A stretch of DNA of 32,808 nucleotides from an uncultured Pseudomonadota bacterium (GTDB lineage Bacteria; Myxococcota_A; Polyangia; Nannocystales; Nannocystaceae): the NCBI GenBank assembly GCA_913061055.1, contig CAJXVA010000048.1:1-32808 (forward strand). Reading direction: 5' to 3'. Below are positions 10,207 through 17,463 of the stretch, one piece after another. Every line of letters starts with the position of its first letter. The stretch's first letter is position 1. The position numbers and the translations under genes were made by a program. A model generated the notes under the pieces. That model saw only the letters and a program-made list of their open reading frames with translations. It was not told the origin of the DNA and did no database searches.

Positions 10207-10557
10207 TCACGGGCCCACGTGCAGGACTCGGTTCATCGTCCCGAACTCGTTCGCTACGCGCTCCGTCGCGTCCGCGTGAGGTTCTTGTCCGGGTGGCTCA
10301 CAGCACCATGTCCCGTCGACGACGAACTTGTATTCGTGCCGACCCGGCGCAAGAGGAACGCGCACTGTCCACACACCATCATCGCCACGCAGCATGGGTG
10401 TTGCGCTCAGCGTCCACTCGTTGAACGAGCCGGCAAGGAGCACCTCTTTCGCTTGCGGAGCGAGGAATGTAAAACGAGTTGTCGCATCGTCCACGGTACC
10501 TCGTGCTCCCGCTGGCTCAGATTCTGCGCTTCGCTTCTTTCGGCTTTGGCTCGTCAT
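10207..10557 (-). CDS. small glycogen-binding (CBM48/AMPK-type) protein
   Basis: A 116-residue protein that is almost entirely one carbohydrate-binding module of the CBM48/AMPK-beta type. After a basic ~20-residue lead it reads FTFLAPQAKEVLLAGSFNEW, then DGVWTVRVPLAPGRHEYKFV and VDGTWCCEPPG, with the Trp residues that line the glycogen-binding face in this family. There is no catalytic domain. It is the first gene of a two-gene operon with glgX, so it may tether the debrancher or other enzymes to glycogen (inference). The start ATG at 10557 is fixed by a strong AAGGAG 7 nt upstream; longer upstream frames are not family-like. Confidence 0.88.
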   Translation of the reverse strand: MTSQSRKKRSAESEPAGARGTVDDATTRFTFLAPQAKEVLLAGSFNEWTLSATPMLRGDDGVWTVRVPLAPGRHEYKFVVDGTWCCEPPGQEPHADATERVANEFGTMNRVLHVGP

Positions 10558-10564
10558 GGGTGAA

Positions 10565-10570
10565 CTCCTT
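10565..10570 (-). promoter_or_regulatory. Shine-Dalgarno site of the CBM48 gene
   Basis: AAGGAG on the minus strand, 7 nt before the ATG at 10557. It decides the start of the CBM48 protein over a frame that continues about 60 codons further upstream. Confidence 0.8.
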
Positions 10571-10663
10571 CGTGAGATGCTAGCCGCTGAGGCGTGCCGG
10601 CACCCCGAAGATGCTGCACCCTGCCCGGCGACGCGGTGTCCTCGACGGTCACCGGCATGGGAA

Positions 10664-10680
10664 CGCGGCGTTGCGCCGCG
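10664..10680. repeat. perfect hairpin in glycogen-operon leader region
   Basis: CGCGGCG-TTG-CGCCGCG forms a 7-bp GC-only stem with a 3-nt loop, about 110 bp upstream of the CBM48 start. If transcription begins further upstream, it would sit in the 5' leader. No T-tract follows on either strand. Confidence 0.35.
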
Positions 10681-11079
10681 CGGGAGACAAGTATGACCAT
10701 GAGGTACGCCGCCTCTTGACCAGCTCGAGTACGTCCGCGGTCGCATTTGCTCGACGGACCGCGGCCACGGAACGTGGAAAGCACAGATTGACCAAAAAGG
10801 CCCACGACGCGCTGTGACAACCCTTTGAGTACAAGTTGCGAACCCGCGGTCGCTGTGACGGGCGAGCGACTCGGTCGGACGTCATCCCGCTTGGCGCGGG
10901 CACGTCGAAGCTCGGCCGGAGGAGTCAGTAGAAACTGAACGTGACGCCGCACGCAGATAGCCGTCCGGGTCGCCGTCGCCCGCGCATGGTTTCCTGTGCC
11001 CCTATCGCCGCCTCAAAGCCCGAGGCCGCGCAGGACTTTCGCGCGCCCCCACCCCGGCGAAGGCTACGCTCCAATCGAT

Positions 11080-11631
11080 ATGGTGAAATTTTCGGGACGG
11101 ACACCAAGGACGGAGCGCTTCGGTGGGCCCCTTTTTGTTGGGCTCTGGGTCGGGCTGTGCGGATGCGATTCCCACAACGGAGAACCCCTCCTGCATCAAA
11201 TTGACGATGCACAGGTTGTCATCGACGAACTCCGCGTCGAAGTCGGCGCGCACGCAGGTTTAGCGGAGCGCACGTCCGAGTTCGTGGAACTTCAGAACAG
11301 CGAAGCTGGACATGAGGGGGCGCTTCACGGCCACTTGGAGGAGCTAGAGCACGGTATTGGGGACATGGGAATGTGCGAGGACGTTGCCCCCGACCTTCTC
11401 GACGCGCTCATCGAGATGCGTGGCACGTGTGACGCGGAGCGCGGCCGTCACCAAGACGCGATGATGAGCCAGACCAACATCACGGACGGCCGTGCGGAGG
11501 AGCAACGGCACCAGCTAGAAATGACGGCCTGCCTGAGCGAGCTCGACGAGATGATGGAGGAGATGAGGCGCGGCACAAGCACGGCGATGTGCCGCGAGCA
11601 CCACGGGATGGACGGTCGCCACCGCCCCTGA
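11080..11631 (+). CDS. putative lipoprotein, Met/His/Glu-rich
   Basis: A 183-residue protein of unknown function. Near the N-terminus, FVGLWVGLCGCDSH looks like a signal sequence ending in a weak lipobox (LCGC), so an outer- or inner-membrane-attached lipoprotein is likely. The rest is acidic and helical, with many Met, His and Glu residues (for example MMSQTN, ELDEMMEEMRR, MCREHHGMDG), and a probable coiled coil. Such composition can bind metal ions, but no known site is visible. The ATG at 11080 lacks a clear Shine-Dalgarno sequence. In-frame upstream starts exist, but they would put a Pro/Arg-rich lead before the signal sequence. Two hairpins follow the stop. Confidence 0.55.
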   Translation: MVKFSGRTPRTERFGGPLFVGLWVGLCGCDSHNGEPLLHQIDDAQVVIDELRVEVGAHAGLAERTSEFVELQNSEAGHEGALHGHLEELEHGIGDMGMCEDVAPDLLDALIEMRGTCDAERGRHQDAMMSQTNITDGRAEEQRHQLEMTACLSELDEMMEEMRRGTSTAMCREHHGMDGRHRP

Positions 11632-11636
11632 CAGAT

Positions 11637-11655
11637 CCTGCGTCGGAGACGCAGG
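11637..11655 (+). terminator. hairpin after lipoprotein gene, possible terminator
   Basis: CCTGCGTC-GGA-GACGCAGG is a perfect 8-bp stem with a 3-nt loop, beginning 5 nt after the lipoprotein stop. It lacks a T-tract, so Rho-independent action is uncertain, but the position suits a transcript 3' end. Confidence 0.45.
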
Positions 11656-11660
11656 CGGTC

Positions 11661-11676
11661 GGATTCAGCAGAATCC
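11661..11676. repeat. second hairpin at end of IS30 remnant
   Basis: GGATTC-AGCA-GAATCC is a 6-bp perfect stem with a 4-nt loop, only 5 nt after the previous hairpin. It straddles the stop of the minus-strand IS30 transposase remnant. The two hairpins in tandem may stop transcription from both sides. Confidence 0.35.
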
Positions 11677-12715
11677 AAGAATACGGGCTCCCAGTCCGAC
11701 GCAGTACTGTTGGTGCTGCCACGGCACCTTCACGACCAGCAGCATGATGAGCCGCCCTCGCGGCATGAGGGCGACAGCCGTCGCGGTCAGCGCGACAGCA
11801 AGTCTGTCCGCCGGTGTCTCGAAGTTCAATGTCTTTCGCGGCCGCTCGTTGAGTTTGCGTGCGATGGCATTGAGCTGCTGCTGGGACAGCTCTCCGATCG
11901 GAGCACCCTTGGGGAGATACTGCCGAAGCAGTCGGTTGGTGTTCTCGTTCGATCCCCGCTGCCACGGGCTTTGAGGGTCGCAGAAGGACACCTGGACTCC
12001 GGTCGCCACCGTGAACTTGGCGTGCTCGGCCATCTCCAGCCCTCGGTCCCAGGTGAGTGACCGGCGGACCTCGCCGGGCAGCTTGCCGATCTTTCTTGAT
12101 CAGCGCCTTCGTGACGGATGGTGCGTCTTTGCCATTGAGCCGGGCGAGCTTGACGAACCGCGTGCAGCGTTCGACCAACGTTGCTACGGCGTGCCTACGG
12201 GCCCCTTGAATGAGGTGGCCTTCCCAATGCCCAGGGACAGCTCGATCGTCCGCTTCCACAGGTCGCTCGCTGATCGGGACCGCATCGACGATCTGGCCTC
12301 GCCCCTTGCCTCGCAGGGATGAGGACTTGGCACGTCGCATCACCCGCTTCGAACGCAGATGGGCGATGAGTTCTTTCTTGAGGACTCCGCGAGCCTGGAC
12401 GAACAGCGTCCGAGAGATGGTCTCGTGCGACCCGTAGGGCTCTGAGGACTTGGGGGCGCGGGCTTTCAGCCAGCCCGATATCTGCGATGGCGACCAGTCT
12501 TTGCGAAGCTTGGCAGCCACCAGCCTGCGCAGTCTGGGATCAGCTGCAAGCTTGCACATCTTCGGCCGTTTCGCCTGGTCCCAGGCCCGCGTCTCCGCGG
12601 CCGCGGCTCGATACACGCCTCGTCCGCCGTTCCGATCGAGCTCGCGATAGACCGTCGAGCGAGGTCGGCCGAGCCGAGCATAGAAGGCGGCGCGCCAACC
12701 ACGGTGGAATCTCAT
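11665..12715 (-). pseudogene. IS30-family transposase remnant (IS30-A)
   Basis: Degraded DDE transposase. It begins abruptly at the helix-turn-helix (ARLGRPRSTVYRELDRNGG), so the first ~80-90 residues of the family are missing. The frame then shifts in the run at 12091-12097: upstream reads ...VTKALIKKDRQ, downstream reads IGKLPGEVRRSLTWDRGLEM. The catalytic motif that should be HWEGDLI reads HWEGHLI, so the first catalytic Asp is lost. The other DDE parts (SLTWDRG, PWQRGSNENTN) remain. The C-terminus runs past the usual RPRKTL..ETPA end into unrelated sequence, and I see no terminal inverted repeats. The element is almost certainly dead. Confidence 0.85.
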
Positions 12716-12932
12716 GAGGCGTCGTCGTGCAAGGTGTTGACCATCACTGGAACACCAGTCCGACCACCAACGCGAGCCACCGGGTGCACCATGCAATGAC
12801 GCAGCTGTCGCGGTTCAGGGCCCGCATCTCGATCTGGCTTGCGGGTGTCGATTCTGGATTCAGGCGTCGTGCCCACCGCCGACGGGTGAGGACCGCACGA
12901 CGATCGCACTCGGGTCCTCGTCGAGGACAGTT

Positions 12933-13718
12933 TCAGCTCTCGATGACAACGACAACAGGTTCGCTGGCAGGTACGTCGAAGCTCGTGCGGACGGAGAACG
13001 AGCGACCACGAACGAACTCGCCGTTGCTTTCGCCCTGGGAGATCTCGCAGGCTGCCTCGGCCTCCTCGCACGGCACTTCGCACGCGTCGCCACAGTCCGC
13101 GGCAGCCGCGAACGCGTCCACGAGGATGCGGTACTCGCCGGGCGGGGCCACCTCCGTGTCCGTGCACTCCGTGGAGAACCCAACGCAGCACCCTTCTTCC
13201 TCGGGTATAGGCACGGCCCGCTCGATCCTGCCGCTCCACCGCACCTCCAGTGTCGCCTCCGGCTCGATCCGCCACAGGGGCTCGCTGCATGACCCCTGGC
13301 AAAGGGAAGAGTGGGGACAGTTCCCCTTCGCAGCGTCGCGGCAGTTCCAGTGACAACCGGGAAGCTCCGGTGCCGAACCCTCAATCCCTGCGGGCAGTTC
13401 GACTTGGTACGGCGCGTCCATGCATCCGGGGTCGGCAATAAAGACTGGGCCATCGGTCCGATTCTCGATGCGCAGCGACACACTATTTTCGGCGGGTAAG
13501 GGAAATGGGTCCGAGGGGACATCGCAGCTGGACGGTGCGCCCGTCTCTATGCCGCCACTCGCCTCGATGCCGTCACTCTCGCCGTTCGCCTCGATACCGT
13601 CGGGGTCGCCGCAGCCAAGGGCGGCGGCGAATGCCAGGACTGGCCCAAACGCTGAGCTGACCTGCGTGCTCACGAGACGACGAATAGACTGGGTCAACGA
13701 AGTCGGAATCCGGTGCAT
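12933..13718 (-). CDS. Cys-rich secreted lipoprotein
   Basis: A 261-residue protein of unknown function. The N-terminal ~35 residues are a signal sequence ending in the lipobox AALGC (FGPVLAFAAALGCGD), which predicts lipidation. A low-complexity linker follows, repeating GIEA (DGIEANGESDGIEASGGIETG). The mature part is Cys-rich, with segments such as CHWNCRDAAKGNCPHSSLCQ and CGDACEVPCEEAEAAC, and probably folds by disulphides into beta-rich domains (PPGEYRILVDAF). This style is common among myxobacterial lipoproteins. The ATG at 13718 places the signal correctly. A frame extends upstream to 13916, but it is not protein-like. Confidence 0.75.
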   Translation of the reverse strand: MHRIPTSLTQSIRRLVSTQVSSAFGPVLAFAAALGCGDPDGIEANGESDGIEASGGIETGAPSSCDVPSDPFPLPAENSVSLRIENRTDGPVFIADPGCMDAPYQVELPAGIEGSAPELPGCHWNCRDAAKGNCPHSSLCQGSCSEPLWRIEPEATLEVRWSGRIERAVPIPEEEGCCVGFSTECTDTEVAPPGEYRILVDAFAAAADCGDACEVPCEEAEAACEISQGESNGEFVRGRSFSVRTSFDVPASEPVVVVIES

Positions 13719-14138
13719 GAGTGGTCGCTGGTGCAACCTCTGCGCCAGTTCCCATCGGCTCGAGCTTCTCTTGCTTCTACAGAGGATGATGCCAAGGGGC
13801 TCCGCGACATTCCTGTCGGTGGATAGGGCAAGGAGGTCGTGGGCACACACACGAGTCCCGCGGAAGCCGGTTTTGCGCAGTTGGTGCTGGGCTGGCGCGC
13901 GTGTTGCACGCAGCACTCCCCATGCGCGCGCACGGCCTTTCGAGGGTGCCAGGCCGGATTATGTCGAAATACACGTTAAGCGGTCTGCGGCGAGACGAGC
14001 AGAAACCTGCTGCCTCGACCTGGGCTGCACAACACGGTTCTTGCAGCGCGTAGGCCGTTGAAACCCGGAGCCCCGGCGAGTCGTTGGGGGCACGGTGGCG
14101 TTCGATCGCAGTAGACCTGCGATGAAGGAACTTGACCA
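13719..14138. other. intergenic region, nothing recognised
   Basis: About 420 bp between the lipoprotein start and the left end of the IS3-family element. Open frames on both strands give Arg/Pro/Cys-rich products without motifs. It presumably holds the lipoprotein promoter. A short AT-richer patch near 13960-13980 is the best place to look, but no clear box pair was seen. Confidence 0.4.
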
Positions 14139-14158
14139 TGATCCGCAAGTCCGCACAC
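14139..14158 (+). repeat. left terminal inverted repeat of IS3-family element
   Basis: TGATCCGCAAGTCCGCACAC. It pairs with the right end at about 14 of 20 positions, including the shared TGATC tip and a GACAC/GCACAC inner part. Confidence 0.6.
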
Positions 14159-14454
14159 GTTGTTAGTTAGGCCGCGAGTTTCGCGGCATGTTCCCGTTCG
14201 AACTCGTTGGGGGCTAGATAGCCCAGGGTCGAGTGCATCCTGTGAGGGTTGTAGAAGCACTCGATGTAGTCGGCAATTGCGGACTGGGCCTGTGCTTTGG
14301 TGGGCCAGATGTTTCGATGGATGAGTTCTTGTTTGAGCTTGTCGTTGACGCTCTCCACGACGGCGTTGTCGTAGCAGTTTCCGCGGCGCGACATGCTCTG
14401 CCGCATCTGCGCCCGTTCGAGGCGAGTCCGGAGGACTCTGGAGGCGTACTGGGC

Positions 14455-14479
14455 GAATTCAATCGTTTGTCGCAACACC
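14455..14479 (+). repeat. left inverted repeat of IS30-B
   Basis: A 25-bp repeat starting GAATTCAATCG and ending GTCGCAACACC. It matches the reverse complement of 15874-15898 at 20 of 25 positions; the inner 11 bases are identical. Confidence 0.85.
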
Positions 14480-14498
14480 TCGAAGAAAAGGAGTCTCG

Positions 14499-15894
14499 AT
14501 GAAGAGAAAGAAAGGACGACCTGCGGACCGAGCGTTGCGGCCCCCGATGCGTTCGCCTGGCCGCCCACCGGGGTGGCGCCGCGAACATCGGAAGCGCTTC
14601 TGGGACGCGATCGCGCGAGGCGTCGCAAGCGAGAAGGCCGCGGTCTTAGCTGCTCTCTCTCCGGCTGTGGGCAACCGCTGGTTTAGGCAAAGTGGGGGGA
14701 TGGCACCTTCCAAGTTCCCCAAGCTGTCGGGACGGTACTTGTCGTTCGCAGAGCGCGAGGAGATGGCTCCTCCGCGCGAAGGGCCAGGGGGTACGTGCGA
14801 TCGCCCGACACCTTGGTCGGTCACCGTCGACAGTCTCAAGGGAGTTGCGACGTAACGCTGCGACTCGCTGCGGGGGTCTCGAGTATCGGGCCACGGCCGC
14901 GCAGTGGCACGCAGACCGGCGAGCGGCGCGTCCGAAGATCGCGAAGCTCGTCGCAAACCCCATGTGGCGCCAGTACGTGCAGGAGCGCCTTGCGGGGACG
15001 ATTTCAACACCAGACGGCGCAGTCCTGCCTGGTCCCGATGTACGCTGGAACGGTCGACGCCACGGTCGTCGACAGGATCGGCGCTGGGCCAACTCATGGA
15101 GCCCCGAGCAGATCTCGAACCGGCTCCCCGTTGATTTTCCGGATGATGAGTCGATGAGAATCTCTCACGAGGCCATATACCAAGCTCTCTACGTCCAAGG
15201 ACGAGGCGCGCTGCGCCGAGAGTTGGTGGCGTGCCTGCGAACCGGGCGAGCGCTTCGAGTCCCCAGAGCTCGAACCCGCGAGCGCGGCAAGAAGTTCGTC
15301 AGCCCCGAGATCATGATCGCCGAACGGCCGGCGGAGGCCGACGACCGAGCCGTGCCTGGACACTGGGAAGGCGACCTGATCATCGGTCTGGAAAGCTCCG
15401 CGATCGGAACGCTGGTCGAGCGCACGACCAGGTTCACGATCCTGCTGCACCTGCCCAGAATGGATGGTCATGGTGACGAGCCGCGGTTCAAGAACGGTCC
15501 CGCCTTGGCGGGACACGGCGCCAAGGCGGTCCGAGATGCGATCGCGGCATCGATCACGGTTTTGCCCGCTGCTCTGCGTCGATCGTTGACATGGGACCAA
15601 GGTGCCGAGCTGGCGCAGCACGCCCAGCTACGCGTTGACGCTGGGCTGCCGATCTACTTTTGCGACCCGCACAGTCCCTGGCAGCGCGGCACGAACGAGA
15701 ATACCAACGGTTTGCTGCGCCAATACTTCCCGAAGGGCACTGACCTCAGCAGGCACTCCGCTACCGACCTCGCTGCCGTCGCTGCCACCCTCAATAGCCG
15801 GCCGCGCAAGACCCTCGGCTGGAAGACACCTGGTGAAGCTCTCGACGATCATCTACGCTCGGCCCGACGAAGCGGTGTTGCGACGACCCGTTGA
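14499..15894 (+). pseudogene. IS30-family transposase (IS30-B), frameshifted
   Basis: The natural start is the ATG at 14499, with AAGGAG 5 nt upstream, just inside the left repeat. The first frame reads GVASEKAAVLAALSPAVGNR and GRYLSFAEREEMA. Near 14763-14772 it must shift to the next frame, which continues LLRAKGQGVRAIARHLGRSP (helix-turn-helix). One base gained or two lost would explain this. The rest is intact to RSGVATTR at 15894. It includes all DDE residues in GHWEGDLIIG, LTWDQGAEL and NENTNGLLRQYFPKG. A full protein would be about 465 residues. As written, only a truncated product lacking the early N-terminal domain could be made. Confidence 0.88.
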
Positions 15895-15898
15895 GTTC
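15874..15898 (-). repeat. right inverted repeat of IS30-B
   Basis: Read on the minus strand it starts GAACTCAACGG and ends GTCGCAACACC. It overlaps the end of the transposase gene, as is common for IS30 elements whose proteins end GVATT. Confidence 0.85.
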
Positions 15899-16500
15899 AA
15901 GCTGGCTGCCGCGATCGCAGTGGAAGATGAGGCCAGGGCCAACGCCCCGTCGACCGACTGCGGCGTCGAACGCCGTGGTCACGAGCTCGGCTCTCATGTG
16001 GTCTGCGGCGTGCCATCCGACGACCTTCCGCGCGAACAGGTCAACGACGACGCAGACGTAGAGCCAGCCTTCCCACGTGCGTACGTAGGTGATGTCCGAG
16101 CACCAGACACGGTTGGGTGCATCGACGATGAAGTGCTGCGCCAGCAGGTTGGGTGAGCACGACAGCTCGTGGTCCGAGTCGGTCGTCCGCTTGAACTTCC
16201 TTCTGGGCTTCGCCTGAAGGCCCATCTGAGCCATTTACTTTCGAAGCTGGTTCACGCCGATGCGAAAGCCACGGGCCCTCAGCACTCGCAGCAGACGAGG
16301 CCGGCCGTACGTTCCGCGGAACTCGTCGAACGCAGTTCGAATCGCATGCTCAAGCCGCCTCGCCCGTTGCTTGCGCTTCGAGGGCGGTGACTCCCTCTCG
16401 CGCACATGGGCGTAGTACGCAGGGCGCGAGACTCCCAAGGCGTCGCAAGCCACCGCGACCGGAAGTTCGCCCTTGGACGCGGCGATGAGGTCGTAGCTCG

Positions 16501-16803
16501 TCATTCTCCGCCGCCCAGAATGATCGAGGCTTTTTTTAGGATGTCTCGCTCCTGTCGAAGTCGCCGGTTTTCACGCCGTAGCCGCGCCAGCTCCTCGCGT
16601 TCGTCGAACGACAGTCCTCCTTGGGCTTCTTCCTTCGCCAGCCGCACCCACTCGTAGAGGCTCTTCTCGTGCACGCCCAAGTCGCGGGCCACCGTCGCGA
16701 TGCTCATGCCGCCTTGCATGGCCAGCTTCACCGCGTTGGCCTTGAACTCGGCGCTGTACTTTCTTCTTGTCCGCTTCTTCGTCACGTTCGTTGTGCTTGG
16801 CAT
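16501..16803 (-). CDS. IS3-family orfA (transposase DNA-binding protein)
   Basis: A 100-residue protein with the HTH_Tnp_1 pattern: KRTRRKYSAEFKANAVKLAM, then the recognition region VARDLGVHEKSLYEWVR. A leucine-zipper-like tail (LARLRRENRRLRQERDILKK) mediates dimerisation in this family. The frame is intact. Near its end, CTA AAA AAA GCC supplies a slippery A-run for -1 frameshifting into orfB, and the orfA stop overlaps the orfB ATG (ATGA). The gene lies just inside the right end of the IS3-family element. With orfB broken it has no functional partner here. Confidence 0.92.
   Translation of the reverse strand: MPSTTNVTKKRTRRKYSAEFKANAVKLAMQGGMSIATVARDLGVHEKSLYEWVRLAKEEAQGGLSFDEREELARLRRENRRLRQERDILKKASIILGGGE
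16531..16537 (-). other. programmed -1 frameshift slippery site of the IS3 element
   Basis: On the minus strand, codons CTA AAA AAA GCC place an A AAA AAA heptamer in the orfA zero frame. Slipping back one base enters the frame that reads through the orfB ATG without a stop, yielding the OrfAB fusion used by IS3-family elements. The mechanism is established for the family; the phase is seen directly here. Confidence 0.75.
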
Positions 16804-16819
16804 TGTCTCCGCTTTCGGA

Positions 16820-16839
16820 GTGTCCGGCCAAACCGATCA
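16820..16839 (-). repeat. right terminal inverted repeat of IS3-family element
   Basis: Read on the minus strand it is TGATCGGTTTGGCCGGACAC, lying 16 nt upstream of the orfA start. The tips of both ends could extend by two bases (CATGATC). Confidence 0.6.
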
Positions 16840-16841
16840 TG

Positions 16842-17253
16842 CCCATGACTTGGCCTGCTGGGCCAACTGTACGGCCGCAGGCCGATGGCTTGTTCGTGGG
16901 TCAAGAGGAGCGTTCCGTTCGTCGTGGACAAGTCTTCGAGCCAGACGCCGGAGGGGCGGCACATGTAGGAGAACTGGTGTTTCTCGAAACAGCATCGCGT
17001 CACTCGCCGACGGCCACTGCGAACGGGTGCGACTCCAGCCTCGCCCGACCATAGATTCCTCGGTCCCCAGGGTCACGACCCAATCCCGTCGCGGGTCAGA
17101 GACGGAAACCAGGCACGCCTGCACCGAGCCCCATCCGGAGACCAGCAGGGGCTGTTGCACAGACGCCGATTCGTCCAGGACCGAGTGACCCAGTCGACGC
17201 GCCGCCTCGAGGTTCGCGCGCGTGATGGTCTCGGTCCCACGGCCCCCGCGCAC
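16842..17253 (-). pseudogene. FHA-domain protein gene, frameshifted and truncated
   Basis: A remnant of a forkhead-associated (phosphothreonine-binding) domain. One frame reads CLVSVSDPRRDWVVTLGTEE and SMVGRGWSRTRSQW, the usual beginning of an FHA fold. A second frame, entered at about 16985-17000, reads EKHQFSYMCRPSGVWLEDLS followed by TTNGT, which matches the FHA signature RH...G..L.DL.STNGT. The two frames must join by a small indel. The sequence is cut immediately after by the right end of the IS3-family element, so the domain's end and any partner domain are missing. FHA domains serve Ser/Thr-kinase signalling, abundant in myxobacteria. Identification is by motif only. Confidence 0.5.
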
Positions 17254-17394
17254 ATTCCAGGAGTTTAGCAGGGTGAGGAAAAAGCCCAGCCGAGGGAGTC
17301 TGCGGCGGTGAGCGAGGCCATCGCGACGCTGGATGCAGTGTTGTTTGTCTGCCCTTTGGTCAGCGACAACTATTTCTGCCGGCGCATTGACTCA

Positions 17395-17441
17395 TGTTTT
17401 TTGCAACTCTGAGCACATCGTTGCCTCATCGAAAATGCAAC
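17395..17441. repeat. short TTGCAAC-type repeats, possible transposon end
   Basis: TTGCAAC (17401), GTTGC (17420) and TGCAAC (17436) occur within 40 bp in an AT-richer patch, directly ahead of the transposase fragment at 17464. They look like transposase-binding repeats at the left end of that element. No partner end was found, since the element is truncated. Confidence 0.35.
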
Positions 17442-17463
17442 CCGTAGAACTCGAGGAGGCCGC

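Larger units (their letters stand above)
10558..11079. other. divergent intergenic region
   Basis: About 520 bp between the glycogen operon (minus) and the putative lipoprotein gene (plus). Open frames here encode low-complexity Arg-rich proteins without motifs. A perfect 7-bp hairpin lies at 10664-10680 and is listed separately. No convincing sigma-70 promoter pair was seen. Confidence 0.45.
14452..15901 (+). mobile_element. IS30-family element (IS30-B), nearly complete
   Basis: A 1,450-bp element inserted in the IS3 orfB. Its ends form a 25-bp imperfect inverted repeat with 20 matches. The bases CTG occur directly outside both ends (14449-14451 and 15902-15904), and removing one copy restores the IS3 reading frame, so CTG (or CTGG) is the target duplication. 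Two- to three-base duplications are normal for this family. The element contains one transposase gene with a frameshift near its start. Confidence 0.88.
14167..16504 (-). pseudogene. IS3-family orfB (integrase-core transposase), disrupted
   Basis: DDE transposase split in pieces. The first part (16504-16235) starts at an ATG overlapping the orfA stop. It ends at an in-frame TAA where relatives have an ordinary codon (...NQLRK, stop, MAQMGLQ), best explained by TTA to TAA. The frame then continues with DITYVRTWEGWLY (first catalytic Asp) to FHCDRGSQ (second Asp), where the IS30 element enters at 15904. The coding resumes at 14448 with YASRVLRT and carries the catalytic Glu in NCYDNAVVESVNDK, ending at 14167. 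Rejoining GSQ and YAS restores the family sequence exactly. It could not make a full transposase. Confidence 0.9.
14139..16839 (-). mobile_element. IS3-family element, interrupted by an IS30-family element
   Basis: Two ends can be matched as imperfect inverted repeats starting TGATC: TGATCCGCAAGTCCGCACAC at 14139-14158, and the complement of 16820-16839. Between them lie orfA and the pieces of orfB on the minus strand. Subtracting the 1,450-bp IS30 insertion and its 3-bp duplication leaves about 1,248 bp, the normal size of an IS3-family element. No target-site duplication flanks the two ends. The element is inactivated by the IS30 insertion and by a nonsense codon in orfB. Confidence 0.8.

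Noticed and set aside
10554-10952. Upstream minus-strand frame of 132 residues before the CBM48 gene
   Set aside because: Low-complexity Arg-rich product with no motif. It overlaps the Shine-Dalgarno region of the real gene.
12767-12775. CAGTCCGAC present near both ends of IS30-A as a direct repeat
   Set aside because: Nine bases in GC-rich DNA can recur by chance, and the element's true ends are missing, so no duplication can be claimed.
14130-14139. Target-site duplication around the IS3-family element
   Set aside because: Flanking bases (ACCA before 14139, TGCC after 16839) do not match, even allowing the ends to move by two bases.
16325-16345. GTTCGAATC resembling a tRNA T-loop
   Set aside because: It lies inside IS3 orfB coding sequence, and no acceptor or anticodon stems could be formed around it.
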